From contig NZ_OZ060369.1 in the NCBI RefSeq assembly GCF_964058945.1, positions 186,001 through 250,000 of the forward strand: 64,000 bases of DNA. The letters run 5' to 3'. The notes beneath the pieces are model-generated. The model was not told the origin of the DNA. It did not search any database and saw only the letters and a program-made list of their open reading frames with translations. Positions 1-10,976 of this stretch are shown here, in pieces. The stretch is from Buchnera aphidicola (Takecallis arundicolens). Its GTDB lineage: Bacteria; Pseudomonadota; Gammaproteobacteria; Enterobacterales; Enterobacteriaceae. The position numbers and the translations under genes are program-made. The first letter of the stretch is position 1, and every line of letters begins with the position of its first letter.

Positions 1-1
1 T

Positions 2-2212
2 GGAGCAGATCATGTATCGCAAATTATAACTTTTGGTACAATGTCTGCTAGAGCAGTAATTCGAGATGTAGGACGTGCTTTAGGTTATCCATATGGTTTT
101 GTTAATAAAATATCTCAATTAATACCATTAGATGTTGGTATAACTTTACATAAGGCTTTATCTAAAAAATTTCATTTAATAAAATTATATAAAAAAAATA
201 TTGAAGTTAAGCGTTTAGTAGATATAGCAAAACAATTAGAAGGTGTAATTAGGAATACTGGAAAACATGCTGGTGGTGTTGTGATTGCACCAAAAAAATT
301 AATTAATTTTATGCCATTACAATCTGATGATAATGTTTTTATTACACAATTAGATAAAAATGATATTAATTATGTTGGACTTTTAAAATTTGATTTTTTA
401 GGTTTAAAGACGTTAACTGTTATGTATTCAGCTATAAAACTTATTAATATTTTTTTAAAAAATAGTAATATTAGTAATATAACTCTTGATTCAATTCCTT
501 TGAATGATGAAAAAAGTTTTAAATTATTACAGACTGGAAATACTATTGCAGTATTTCAATTAGAATCATATGGTATGCGGGATTTAATAATAAAATTAAA
601 ACCTGATTGTTTTGAAGATATTATTTCGTTAATTGCATTATTTAGGCCTGGTCCTTTACAATCTGGAATGGTAGATAATTTTATTAATCGTAAACATGGT
701 AAAGAACCTATTTTTTATCCTGATGTAAAATGGCAACATGCTTTGTTAAAACCAATTTTAAAATCAACGTACGGAATAATATTATATCAAGAACAGGTTA
801 TACAAATTGCACAAGTATTATCAGGTTATACGTTATCTAAGGCTGATATTTTACAACGTGCCATGTCAAAAAAAAGAACTCAAGAAATGGCAGCGCAACG
901 TTTAGATTTTCAAAAAAATGCTAAAAAAAATGATATATCTGATGAACTTTCAAATAAAATATTTGATTTGTTAGAAAAATTTTCAGGTTATGGTTTTAAT
1001 AAATCGCATTCTACAGCTTATGCTTTAATTTCGTATCAAACTTTGTGGATGAAAGCAAATTATCCTGCAGAATTTATGGCAGCAGTTATGAGTTCTGATC
1101 TTGATAATGTAAAAAAAATTAATATATATATTCAAGAATGTTTGCGTATGAAAATAAACATTATTCCTCCAAATATTAACACTAGTAAATATTTTTTTCA
1201 AGTGGATAGAAATCGTCATATTATATATGCATTAGGTGCTATTAAAGGTGTTGGTAGATCTGTTGTACAGGCAATAATTGAAGCTAGAAAACGTGTTGGT
1301 AAATTTAATAGTTTTTTTGAATTTTGTACAAATATAAATTCAAAATTTATTAACAAAAGAGTGTTAGAAAAATTGATTTTATCTGGTTGTTTTGATTATT
1401 TACATATTAAACGATGTCAATTAATACAGTTAGTTAAAAAAGTAATTAAATTTTCTAGTCAATATGAAAATTTTAAGAGTATTCATCAATTAAATTTATT
1501 ACATTGTATTGAACAAGATTATACGTTATTAGAACGTTCGTTGCGAAAAAAAAAAAAATGTTTATGGTCTAATAAAGAAACATTAGATTTTGAAAAAGAT
1601 GTATTAGGTTTTTATTTAACAGGACACCCTATTACTGAATATATAAATGAATTAAAGTATTATATTCGTGGATTTGAGATAAAAAATAGTTTAAATAGTA
1701 ATTTTAGTTTAATTAAAGTATTTGGTATAGTATCATCTATACGTTTGAAATTAACAAAAACAAATAAAAATATTATGTTTTTAGAAATAAATAATTCATA
1801 TCATGATATTGAAGTTATAGTGTTTGAAAATTTAATTAAATTATATATACAAAAAATAAATAAAGGTAATATAGTAATTGTTTTTGGAAAATTAATTTTG
1901 AATAATTCAATCAGAAAAATTAGATTGATTGCTAATTCTATTATTAGTATTGATGAAGCACGAAATAATTATGTTAAAAAAATTATATTATTTATTCATC
2001 AGGATATATTTTATGAACATATATTAGATGATATTAAAAATCTTATTATTCCTTCGGTAGGTGGTCATATACCGATTTATATTTGTTATAAAATTATAAA
2101 TAATAAATCAAACTTTAAATTGCATAATCGGTGGAATGTATTTTTAAGTGAAAATTTAATATATAAATTAAAATTTTTATTAGGTCAAGACAATGTTTGT
2201 TTTAGTTTTTAA
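2..2212 (+). CDS. dnaE: DNA polymerase III alpha subunit, 3' part (runs off the left edge)
   Basis: Catalytic subunit of the replicative polymerase. The frame is open from base 2, reading GADHVSQIITFGTM, which matches E. coli DnaE at about residue 420, so roughly the first third (PHP domain and the PDFDVDF catalytic aspartates) lies outside the window. The first in-window ATG, at 41, is internal. The third catalytic aspartate is visible in KFDFLGLKTL (codon 392-394), followed by the fingers (RPGPLQSGMVDNF, YGIILYQEQV, NKSHSTAYALISYQT). A QLNLL pentapeptide at 1487-1501 sits where E. coli has its beta-clamp-binding motif QADMF. The C-terminal OB fold and tail run to the end. A 13-A run (1546-1558) keeps the frame. 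The gene meets proS tail to tail with a single base between the stop codons. Confidence 0.97.
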   Translation, partial: GADHVSQIITFGTMSARAVIRDVGRALGYPYGFVNKISQLIPLDVGITLHKALSKKFHLIKLYKKNIEVKRLVDIAKQLEGVIRNTGKHAGGVVIAPKKLINFMPLQSDDNVFITQLDKNDINYVGLLKFDFLGLKTLTVMYSAIKLINIFLKNSNISNITLDSIPLNDEKSFKLLQTGNTIAVFQLESYGMRDLIIKLKPDCFEDIISLIALFRPGPLQSGMVDNFINRKHGKEPIFYPDVKWQHALLKPILKSTYGIILYQEQVIQIAQVLSGYTLSKADILQRAMSKKRTQEMAAQRLDFQKNAKKNDISDELSNKIFDLLEKFSGYGFNKSHSTAYALISYQTLWMKANYPAEFMAAVMSSDLDNVKKINIYIQECLRMKINIIPPNINTSKYFFQVDRNRHIIYALGAIKGVGRSVVQAIIEARKRVGKFNSFFEFCTNINSKFINKRVLEKLILSGCFDYLHIKRCQLIQLVKKVIKFSSQYENFKSIHQLNLLHCIEQDYTLLERSLRKKKKCLWSNKETLDFEKDVLGFYLTGHPITEYINELKYYIRGFEIKNSLNSNFSLIKVFGIVSSIRLKLTKTNKNIMFLEINNSYHDIEVIVFENLIKLYIQKINKGNIVIVFGKLILNNSIRKIRLIANSIISIDEARNNYVKKIILFIHQDIFYEHILDDIKNLIIPSVGGHIPIYICYKIINNKSNFKLHNRWNVFLSENLIYKLKFLLGQDNVCFSF

Positions 2213-2213
2213 T

Positions 2214-3911
2214 TTATTCGGTTTTATATATTTTATTTACAATAAAATTTTTTACTTTATTAATATCTATAATTATTTTATTTTGAATATTATTTCTGTT
2301 TTGATATTCAACAGTATTGTTATTTATTGTATTTTTATTTACAATAATAATGTTAGGAATACCAATTAAATTAATATCAGAAAATATAACTCCTATTTGT
2401 TCATTTCGGTCATCTAATAAGGTTTCTATATTTTTTTTGAATTCAAAATAAAGTTTTTCAGATATTTTTTTTATTTTTTGACATTTATTATAATTTATTG
2501 GTACAATTACTACTTGGAATGGAGCAATTATATTTGGCCAAATAATACCATTTTTATCATGATTTTGATCAATTATAGCTGCAATTAATCTAGTTACACC
2601 AATACCGTAACATCCCATATGCACCAATTTTTTACATTTATTTTTATTTAGTATTTTTAAATCTATAATCTTAGAATATTGAACCCCAATTTGGAAAATG
2701 TGTCCTATTTCAATACAATTTTGAATTTTATAATTTTTTTTATGAATTGTATTAAATATAATGTCCTGTACTTGTATGGATTTTATATTATGGTCCATAA
2801 AATTTATTTTACAATGTATTTCATTAATTATAGTTACAGGTATAACATTTTTTAAATACAGTACATGAGTATCTATAACAATTGGAATATATATTTTTTT
2901 TAATTTTATGTTTTTTATAATATTTTTAATTTCTGTTTTATTTGGAAAGATTATTTTATTTTTTGTATTATCAAAAATATTTTTTTTAATAATTTTTTTT
3001 ATATCTATTATATGGTCTCCTCTTATTATATATCCAATAAATTTATTTTTTTTATCATATGGATTTTTTATAATATATATTTTTATGCATTTTTTTTTCA
3101 TTAAATAAAATATTTTATTTAATTTATGTATATTTGTGTTATATATATTTTTTGTATATATTTTTTTTTTGTAAAAAAAATTTTTTATAATATAATTTTT
3201 TGTTAATAATGTAATATTATTAATTTGATGATTTTTTTTTTTTAATATAATTTTATCTTCTCCAAATTGCGATAATGCTTGAAATTCATGAGAAAATTTA
3301 CCTCCTATAATTCCACAATCTGCTTGAACAGCATGGAATTTTAAATGCATTTTATTAAATATTTTTTCATATGCTAAGTATATATTTTGGTATATTTCTC
3401 TTAAAGAAGTAGAATTTTTGTGAAAAGAATATGCATCTTTCATAATAAATTCTCTAGCCCTGATAATTCCAAATCTTGGTCTGATTTCATCTCTAAACTT
3501 TGTTTGTATTTGATATAATATAATTGGTAGTTTTTTGTACGACAAAATTTCTTTTTTAATAAATTCTGTTGCCATTTCTTCATATGTTGGACTTAATATA
3601 AATTGATTATTATGTCTATCATATAACTTAATTAACTCATTTCCATATTGCTGAAATCGATTACTTTGTTTCCATAAATTTTCTGATTGTAGTATAGGAA
3701 AACATATTTCTATACCGCCGACAAGATTCATTTCATGTCTTATAATTTTTTCAATATTTTTTAATACTTTTAATCCATTTGGTAACCAGGTATATAATCC
3801 ATTATGTGATTGTCGTATTAATCCTGCTTTTAACATAAGTTGATGACTAATTGTATCAATATTTTTTGGTACATTTTTTAAGGTATATAATAAATATTTA
3901 CTTGTTCGCAT
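2214..3911 (-). CDS. proS: Prolyl-tRNA synthetase
   Basis: Charges tRNA-Pro. The protein has 565 residues against 572 in E. coli, and the N terminus MRTSKYLLYTLKN aligns directly with MRTSQYLLSTLKE. Class II core blocks are present: TYEEMATEF, the KFRDEIRPRFGIIRAREFIMKDAYSFH region, and GCYGIGVTRL near residue 440. The inserted YbaK-type editing domain (about residues 225-395) is retained in length but strongly diverged and lysine/isoleucine rich. RGDH and an NxxxH pair can still be matched to it, so editing may be weakened; that is inference. No operon partner: dnaE converges and flhB diverges. Confidence 0.96.
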   Translation of the reverse strand: MRTSKYLLYTLKNVPKNIDTISHQLMLKAGLIRQSHNGLYTWLPNGLKVLKNIEKIIRHEMNLVGGIEICFPILQSENLWKQSNRFQQYGNELIKLYDRHNNQFILSPTYEEMATEFIKKEILSYKKLPIILYQIQTKFRDEIRPRFGIIRAREFIMKDAYSFHKNSTSLREIYQNIYLAYEKIFNKMHLKFHAVQADCGIIGGKFSHEFQALSQFGEDKIILKKKNHQINNITLLTKNYIIKNFFYKKKIYTKNIYNTNIHKLNKIFYLMKKKCIKIYIIKNPYDKKNKFIGYIIRGDHIIDIKKIIKKNIFDNTKNKIIFPNKTEIKNIIKNIKLKKIYIPIVIDTHVLYLKNVIPVTIINEIHCKINFMDHNIKSIQVQDIIFNTIHKKNYKIQNCIEIGHIFQIGVQYSKIIDLKILNKNKCKKLVHMGCYGIGVTRLIAAIIDQNHDKNGIIWPNIIAPFQVVIVPINYNKCQKIKKISEKLYFEFKKNIETLLDDRNEQIGVIFSDINLIGIPNIIIVNKNTINNNTVEYQNRNNIQNKIIIDINKVKNFIVNKIYKTE

Positions 3912-4073
3912 ATTTGAATGATATATTCATGATAGTTGATTTATATTAAATTATAATTTATTTTTTTTTTTAAATTAAAGTTATAATATTTTTTAAAAAT
4001 AAATGAATTTTTTATAAAGAATATTTTTTAGGTTTTGAAAAATATTTTTAAAATGTATAGGATTGAAACAATT

Positions 4074-4820
4074 ATGCAATCAGATTTTCAAGAAAAAACT
4101 GAAAAACCAACTATTTATCGAATTCAACAAGCTAAAAAACATGGTTTCATAAAATATTCTCACGAAGTTAGTTCTTTTTTAATGTTAATATCTGGAATAA
4201 TAATTAGTTATTTTTATAGTCAAAATATTTTTATTATGTTTTTAAAGTTAATAATTTTATATTTTTCTTTTAATCATTCTGTTATCCATAATAGTTTTTT
4301 TTTTAGTAAATCTATTTTTTTATTACATATGATTATTTATTTTTTGTTTTTATTTTTTGTGATATATATTATTTTTCTTATCATGATTTGTATTATGTTT
4401 AATGGTTTTACATTAAATTTAAAATTTATTAAATTTAGTAGTGTTAGTATTAATATTTTTCGTATTATAAAAAATATTTTCTCATATGAATTATATATTA
4501 ATTTTTTTAAAGTATTGTTAAAGATATTAGTGATATTTTTAATATTTTTTTTTTATTTAAAATATATGTTTTTAAAAATACTTGGTTTAGTTTTTTTACC
4601 AAATCTTATATCGTTTCAAATAGGGTTGAATATTTTTTTAAATTATATTTTTTTTTTATTAGTTGGTTTGATTCCTATTATGATTATTGATATTTTGTGG
4701 AATACATTTAGCTATTATAATAATTTAAAAATGACTTATCAACAAATACGAGATGAATATAAAGATAATGAAAGAAAAAAAAATTATTTTAAGGTGTTAA
4801 AAAAGAATTTAAAGAAATAA
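4074..4820 (+). CDS. flhB: Flagellar export gate protein FlhB, C-terminally truncated
   Basis: Membrane part of the flagellar type III export gate, working with FlhA. I place the start at ATG 4074 (MQSDFQEKTEKPT, matching the E. coli start MSDESDDKTEAPT), preceded by AGGA at 4059-4062; an upstream in-frame TTG at 4035 and an ATG at 4053 give longer but less likely products. The 248 residues hold the hydrophobic helices and the start of the cytoplasmic linker (MTYQQIRDEYKDN), then stop. E. coli FlhB is about 382 residues; the missing part contains the NPTH self-cleavage site and the whole C-terminal domain. The 160 bases before flhA contain no remnant of it. Confidence 0.92.
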   Translation: MQSDFQEKTEKPTIYRIQQAKKHGFIKYSHEVSSFLMLISGIIISYFYSQNIFIMFLKLIILYFSFNHSVIHNSFFFSKSIFLLHMIIYFLFLFFVIYIIFLIMICIMFNGFTLNLKFIKFSSVSINIFRIIKNIFSYELYINFFKVLLKILVIFLIFFFYLKYMFLKILGLVFLPNLISFQIGLNIFLNYIFFLLVGLIPIMIIDILWNTFSYYNNLKMTYQQIRDEYKDNERKKNYFKVLKKNLKK

Positions 4821-4980
4821 TCTAATAAACTGATTTATAATTTTTTATATTTTTCATATTGATTATTGTATTTATAAATAATATAGTATAGCATGTGATA
4901 TTAAATCGTGCGATTTATATTTATTATATTTTATAAAATTATCATCTTTATTTATATATTGTATATTTAAATTTTGATTA

Positions 4981-7080
4981 ATGAGTCTTTATACTATGCG
5001 TAATATGTTTAGTTTTATTAGAACAGTATATATTTTATTAAAAATAAAGTGGCAGGCATGGATCGGACCTGCTATGATTTTTATGATTTTATCTATGATG
5101 ATATTACCTTTGCCTTCTTTTATGTTAGATGTATTATTTACTTTTAACATTACGATGTCAATTTTGGTATTGATGGTATCATTATTTATACATAATACTT
5201 TAGAATTTTCAGTTTTTCCTACATTGTTATTATTTTTAACTTTATTGCGATTATCATTAAATATTGCTTCAACAAGGATTATTTTACTTAAAGGTCATAC
5301 AGGATCATTTTCTGCTGGTCATGTTATTGAGTCGTTTGGTTACTTTTTAGTTGAAGGTAATTTTTCAGTTGGAATAATAATATTTATGATTTTGGTAATT
5401 ATTAATTTTATTGTAATTACAAAAGGTGCAGGTCGTGTTGCTGAAGTAAGTGCGCGATTTATGTTAGATGGCATGCCTGGTAAACAAATGGCAATTGATT
5501 CTGATTTAAATTCTGGATTAATTAGTGCCCAACAAGCTAAAATACGTCGTATCAAGGTTGCTCAAGAAGCAAACTTTTATGGTGCAATGGATGGTGCAAG
5601 TAAATTTGTTAGAGGAGACGCCATTGCAGGTATTTTAATTATGATCATTAATATTTTTGGTGGTTTAATTATTGGTATTATTGAACATAATATGAAATTT
5701 TATGAAGCGAGTAAGATTTATACTTTATTAACTATTGGTGATGGACTAGTTGCACAAATTCCTGCATTAATTATTTCAATAGCAGCTGGAGTTATTGTAA
5801 CTAGAGTTAGTACAAATCAAAATGTTAGTGAGCAAATGATTGAACAGATTTTTTATCATCCTCAGGTTTTTATATTAAGTAGTTTATTTTTAGTAATTTT
5901 TGGTTTAATTCCAGGTATGCCTAATTTAATATTTTTATTATTTTCTGTTGCGTTAATGATTATTGCATATTTTGTATATTATTTAAAATATGTAGTATTG
6001 AATACATCTAGTGTCTTTGAACCAAAGATTAGTGATGAACATAATAAACAAGATATATCTTGGAATGAAGTTAATTTGGAGGATTTAATAAGAATTGAGT
6101 TAGGTGTATTATTATTATCAATGATTAATATTGATAATCGTAACAATCTGTTTATTTATATTATAGAGTTACGAAAAAAATTTGCTAAACAAATTGGTTT
6201 TTTACCTGATATTATACATATTAGTTTCAGTAATAATTTACCTAAATTTAGTTATCGAATTTTGATTAAAGGTGTGGAATACGGTACTGGACGTGTTTTT
6301 TTATCTAAATTTATAGCTATTTGTACAAAAAATGTTATAGAACCAGTTTTAGGAGATCATGTTATTGATCCTATTTTTAAAGATTCAGTTATATGGATAT
6401 CACCTAAATTATATTATAAAGCAAAAAAAGATAAATATAATATTATGTATCCACAATATATAATTATTATGCATTTAGAAAATATTTTGTTAACTTATTC
6501 ACAAGATTTATTTGGAAGAAATGAAGTTCAAAAATTATTGGATTATATATCTTTAAAAATGCCAAAATTAATTGAAGAGTTAATACCAAATATGATTAGT
6601 ATAACTTGTCTACAGCAAATATTACAGAATTTATTATTAGAACAAATTCCAATTCGTGATATGAGAACTATTTTAGAAACGTTGATCGAATATTCAACGA
6701 TTTATAAAAATCCGGATGAGTTGACTAGTGTAGTACGTGTATCTTTAAGAAAATTTATTACTCAACATTTTTTTCCTAATCAAAATAAAATACATGTTAT
6801 AGGATTAGATTTAAATTTTGAAAATTTTTTATTAAAAATGATGCATTCTGGAAAGAGTTTTGTTGAACCTATCAGTACAATACTGTTGAGTAATATTCGT
6901 AAATCAATTGAAAAACAACATTCCATTAATGCGCCATTAATTATATTAGTAAGAAATATAATTCGTTATTTTGTATCATCTATTTTTCGTAAATATTTTC
7001 CTAAATTAATTATACTATCAGATTTAGAAATATCTGATGACAAAAATATAATCATTACTAGTTTCATTAAAATGGATTAA
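4981..7080 (+). CDS. flhA: Flagellar export gate protein FlhA
   Basis: Forms the nonameric ring of the flagellar export gate in the inner membrane. At 699 residues it matches the full family length (692 in E. coli). The first half is hydrophobic helices with the conserved FHIPEP-family block around residues 155-175 (SARFMLDGMPGKQMAIDSD) and TRIILLKGHTG upstream. The second half is the cytoplasmic domain and reaches the normal end. It lies 160 bases behind the truncated flhB, as in the enterobacterial flhBA order. Known in Buchnera: flagellar basal bodies persist without filaments, so the complex is probably used as an export apparatus. Confidence 0.96.
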   Translation: MSLYTMRNMFSFIRTVYILLKIKWQAWIGPAMIFMILSMMILPLPSFMLDVLFTFNITMSILVLMVSLFIHNTLEFSVFPTLLLFLTLLRLSLNIASTRIILLKGHTGSFSAGHVIESFGYFLVEGNFSVGIIIFMILVIINFIVITKGAGRVAEVSARFMLDGMPGKQMAIDSDLNSGLISAQQAKIRRIKVAQEANFYGAMDGASKFVRGDAIAGILIMIINIFGGLIIGIIEHNMKFYEASKIYTLLTIGDGLVAQIPALIISIAAGVIVTRVSTNQNVSEQMIEQIFYHPQVFILSSLFLVIFGLIPGMPNLIFLLFSVALMIIAYFVYYLKYVVLNTSSVFEPKISDEHNKQDISWNEVNLEDLIRIELGVLLLSMINIDNRNNLFIYIIELRKKFAKQIGFLPDIIHISFSNNLPKFSYRILIKGVEYGTGRVFLSKFIAICTKNVIEPVLGDHVIDPIFKDSVIWISPKLYYKAKKDKYNIMYPQYIIIMHLENILLTYSQDLFGRNEVQKLLDYISLKMPKLIEELIPNMISITCLQQILQNLLLEQIPIRDMRTILETLIEYSTIYKNPDELTSVVRVSLRKFITQHFFPNQNKIHVIGLDLNFENFLLKMMHSGKSFVEPISTILLSNIRKSIEKQHSINAPLIILVRNIIRYFVSSIFRKYFPKLIILSDLEISDDKNIIITSFIKMD

Positions 7081-7098
7081 TTATGAATTGTAAATAAT

Positions 7099-8832
7099 TT
7101 ACATAAAATTTACAGTTTTTATTCCTAAAATTTTTAAACCTAGTTTAATTGTTTTTGCTATTAAAAAACATATTTTTAGTCTACTTTTTTTAATTTTAAT
7201 AGTTTTTGTATAAAGAATAGGATATTTTTCATAAAATATTGAAAATAATGAGGATAGTTGAAATAGGTATAAACATAAAACATGAGGTCTACCATTTTTT
7301 TTAATATTGTATATAACATCTGGGAATTGTAATATTTTAATAGCTAAATTTATTTCAGTTTGTTTTTTTAATAATATTCTTGAATAAATCTTTAATGGAT
7401 AAAATTTCGATTTTTTCAGAATTGATTGAATTCGAGTGTATGTATATTGTATATAAAGTGCTGTATTTCCGTGAAAAGATAACATGCAATCCCAATCAAA
7501 TATATAATTTTTTTCCCTATTTTTTGAAAGATCGGCATATTTAATTGCACTTATACCAATAATTTTTGATAAATATAATACTTTATTTTTTCTTAGGTAT
7601 GGTTTTTTTTGTTTGATAATTTTCTTTGATTTATTAATTGCTGTTTTTATTAATGTGTTTAACTTAATTAGTTTTCCGTTTCTAGTTTGAAATGGTTTAT
7701 TTTCTTTTGTTAAAACCATACCAAACGCATGGTGTTCTAATTTAAAATCTTGTGTTATATATCCTGCTTTTTTTGCTATTATTTCAATTTGATTAAAATG
7801 TTGTTTTTGTCGAATATCTGTGTAATATATGATTCTATTTGCATTAAGTGTTTGAATACGATATTTTAAACATGCTAAATCAATAGTTGAATACAAAAAT
7901 GTAGTATTTTTTTTTTGTATAATTACTCCCATGGGTTTCCCGAATTTATTTTTCATTTGATTTAGATATATAATGATATTTCCATCTTTTTCTTGTGCAA
8001 TTTTCTTATCTTGTAGCTCTAATATCATGTTTGGTAAGAATTGAATGTAGAAACTTTCTCCAGTAATATGATTATTATTTAATGTGACATTTAATAATTT
8101 GTATATTTTATTATTTTCTTGCATTGTAATTTTTATAATTTTGTTCCATATTTTCATATATTTCTTGTATTTTTTTTGTAGTAAAATTAAACAATCATAT
8201 GATTTTTTTTTAAATTCTTGATTTTTATCATATAATTTTTTAGATTTTTGATAAAATTTTTCTAAATTTTTTAATGATAGATTAATATCTTTATTTTTTT
8301 CATATTTCATATTTAAGAATGCAATTAACATACCAAATTGCGCTCCCCAATCGCCAATATGATTGACACGTATAACATTATGTCCTAAAAATTCTAACAG
8401 GCGTACCATAGTATCTCCTAAAATTGTTGATCTTAAGTGTCCAACGTGCATTTCTTTTGCCATATTAGGAGATGAGTAGTCTATTATAATATTTTTTTTT
8501 TTTTCTTTTGGTAATCCTATTCGGTGAGAATATATTAGATATTCTAATTTATCTGATAACCATTCATTGTTTAAGAAAATATTAATAAATCCTGGATGTG
8601 AGTATTGTATATCTTTGTATATGATATTTTTTTTTAAAAAATAAATTATTTTTATTGATAATAGTTTTGTATTGTAATTTAAAATTTTTGCAATACTAAT
8701 GATACCATTAATTTGATAGTGTGCTATTTTAGATTTTGAGCTAATTTTAATATTATTAAGGTATTTTTTTGGTATTTTAGATTGTAGTATGGATTTTTCT
8801 AGATCTTTTTTTATAATAGTTTTAATGTTCAT
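7099..8832 (-). CDS. argS: Arginyl-tRNA synthetase
   Basis: Class I synthetase that charges tRNA-Arg. The length of 577 residues equals that of E. coli ArgS, and the start MNIKTIIKKDLEKS aligns with MNIQALLSEKVRQ. The HIGH-type ATP-binding signature is SPNMAKEMHVGHL at residues 121-133. The N-terminal add-1 domain contains HPGFINIFL, and the helical anticodon-binding domain ends with GIKTVNFM. It converges with flhA, leaving 18 bases between the stops, and is read away from the 16S promoter region. Confidence 0.97.
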   Translation of the reverse strand: MNIKTIIKKDLEKSILQSKIPKKYLNNIKISSKSKIAHYQINGIISIAKILNYNTKLLSIKIIYFLKKNIIYKDIQYSHPGFINIFLNNEWLSDKLEYLIYSHRIGLPKEKKKNIIIDYSSPNMAKEMHVGHLRSTILGDTMVRLLEFLGHNVIRVNHIGDWGAQFGMLIAFLNMKYEKNKDINLSLKNLEKFYQKSKKLYDKNQEFKKKSYDCLILLQKKYKKYMKIWNKIIKITMQENNKIYKLLNVTLNNNHITGESFYIQFLPNMILELQDKKIAQEKDGNIIIYLNQMKNKFGKPMGVIIQKKNTTFLYSTIDLACLKYRIQTLNANRIIYYTDIRQKQHFNQIEIIAKKAGYITQDFKLEHHAFGMVLTKENKPFQTRNGKLIKLNTLIKTAINKSKKIIKQKKPYLRKNKVLYLSKIIGISAIKYADLSKNREKNYIFDWDCMLSFHGNTALYIQYTYTRIQSILKKSKFYPLKIYSRILLKKQTEINLAIKILQFPDVIYNIKKNGRPHVLCLYLFQLSSLFSIFYEKYPILYTKTIKIKKSRLKICFLIAKTIKLGLKILGIKTVNFM

Positions 8833-8998
8833 ATTAACTTTATTAATATTTTTAAATAATTTAATTGTAATACATTTAATAAACTATTATCTATAAATAA
8901 AATAAATAATTTTTGTATACAATTAGGATATTCTATTTAAATAGAAACTTATTGGTTGTTAGTATTATTTTTATTTTTTAAAAAAAATAAAAAATATA

Positions 8999-9026
8999 TT
9001 GACATATTTTTGTAATCATGTAATAT
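8999..9026 (+). promoter_or_regulatory. Likely 16S rRNA promoter
   Basis: TTGACA at 8999-9004 is a perfect -35 hexamer, followed after 16 bases by TAATAT at 9021-9026 as a candidate -10 (4 of 6 matches to TATAAT). It lies about 25 bases before the boxA-like leader element. A perfect -35 is informative even in this AT-rich background; the exact -10 is less certain. Confidence 0.65.
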
Positions 9027-9050
9027 ATAGATTATAAGTTAAGTGAATAC

Positions 9051-9064
9051 GCTCTTTAAAAATT
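9051..9064 (+). promoter_or_regulatory. boxA-like rRNA antitermination element
   Basis: GCTCTTTAAAAATT closely matches the E. coli rrn leader boxA (TGCTCTTTAACAATTT), which recruits NusB/NusE for antitermination. It directly precedes the RNase III stem, the same order as in E. coli rrn leaders. Confidence 0.7.
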
Positions 9065-9088
9065 AATCAAATAATTCATGTGGGCACA
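9063..9088 (+). other. Left arm of the 16S RNase III processing stem
   Basis: The 26 bases here pair with 10763-10788 beyond the 3' end of 16S. The arms share TTAATCAAA at the base and ATGTGGGCACA at the tip, with only three mismatches in the middle. In E. coli the equivalent long stem around pre-16S is cut by RNase III, whose gene rnc is also in this window. Confidence 0.8.
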
Positions 9089-9110
9089 GAAAAATTAGTT
9101 GCCAAATGTA

Positions 9111-9135
9111 ATTTCACCAACTATTTTGGTGAAAT
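9111..9135 (+). repeat. Perfect 10-bp hairpin in the 16S leader
   Basis: ATTTCACCAA (9111-9120) and TTGGTGAAAT (9126-9135) are exact inverse complements around a five-base loop. It lies inside the RNase III stem, between its left arm and the mature 16S 5' end. Likely a structural leader element; no U-tract follows, so it is not an obvious terminator. Confidence 0.65.
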
Positions 9136-9181
9136 ACCATGTTTTTCAAGTTTCACACTGTTATTTAATAATGACAGTTAC

Positions 9182-10736
<1,555 letters not shown>

Positions 10737-10762
10737 TATAATAAATGCAACTTAATTTTTTA

Positions 10763-10788
10763 TGTGCCCACATTAATTTTTTGATTAA
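10763..10788 (+). other. Right arm of the 16S RNase III processing stem
   Basis: TGTGCCCACATTAAT and the bases after it pair with 9063-9088 upstream of 16S. The stem encloses the whole rRNA and ends 12 bases before tRNA-Ile, so cleavage would release pre-16S from the downstream tRNAs. Confidence 0.8.
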
Positions 10789-10800
10789 GACAGCTAAAAT

Positions 10801-10874
<74 letters not shown>

Positions 10875-10883
10875 ATATAAATA

Positions 10884-10956
10884 GGGGCTGTAGCTCAGCT
10901 GGGAGAGCGCCTGCCTTGCACGCAGGAGGTCAGCGGTTCAATCCCGCTTAGCTCCA
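10884..10956 (+). tRNA. trnA: tRNA-Ala (anticodon TGC)
   Basis: A 73-base cloverleaf. The acceptor GGGGCTG pairs with TAGCTCC with two G-U pairs; the anticodon TGC is at 10917-10919 in the CTTGCAC loop; the T arm is GGTTCAATCCC. CCA is not encoded. It lies nine bases after tRNA-Ile, the usual 16S spacer pair. dnaQ starts 20 bases later. Confidence 0.97.
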
Positions 10957-10976
10957 AAAAATTTCTAAAATAAAAT

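Larger units (their letters stand above)
8833..9181. other. Region between argS and 16S rRNA: promoter and rRNA leader
   Basis: These 349 bases hold no coding frame. They contain a perfect 16-base palindrome at 8931-8946, a sigma-70-like promoter (8999-9026), a boxA-like antitermination element (from 9051), the left arm of the RNase III processing stem (9063-9088) and a strong hairpin (9111-9135). The first 100 bases next to argS are AT-rich and must contain the argS promoter, but no element stands out. Confidence 0.7.

Noticed and set aside
2908-3108. Hydrophobic 66-codon frame opposite proS
   Set aside because: It is the mirror of the Lys/Asn/Ile-rich editing domain of proS; AT-rich antisense sequence commonly reads as Phe/Ile/Leu-rich peptides. 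The same holds for antisense frames at 24498-24752, 42611-42847 and 63662-63856.
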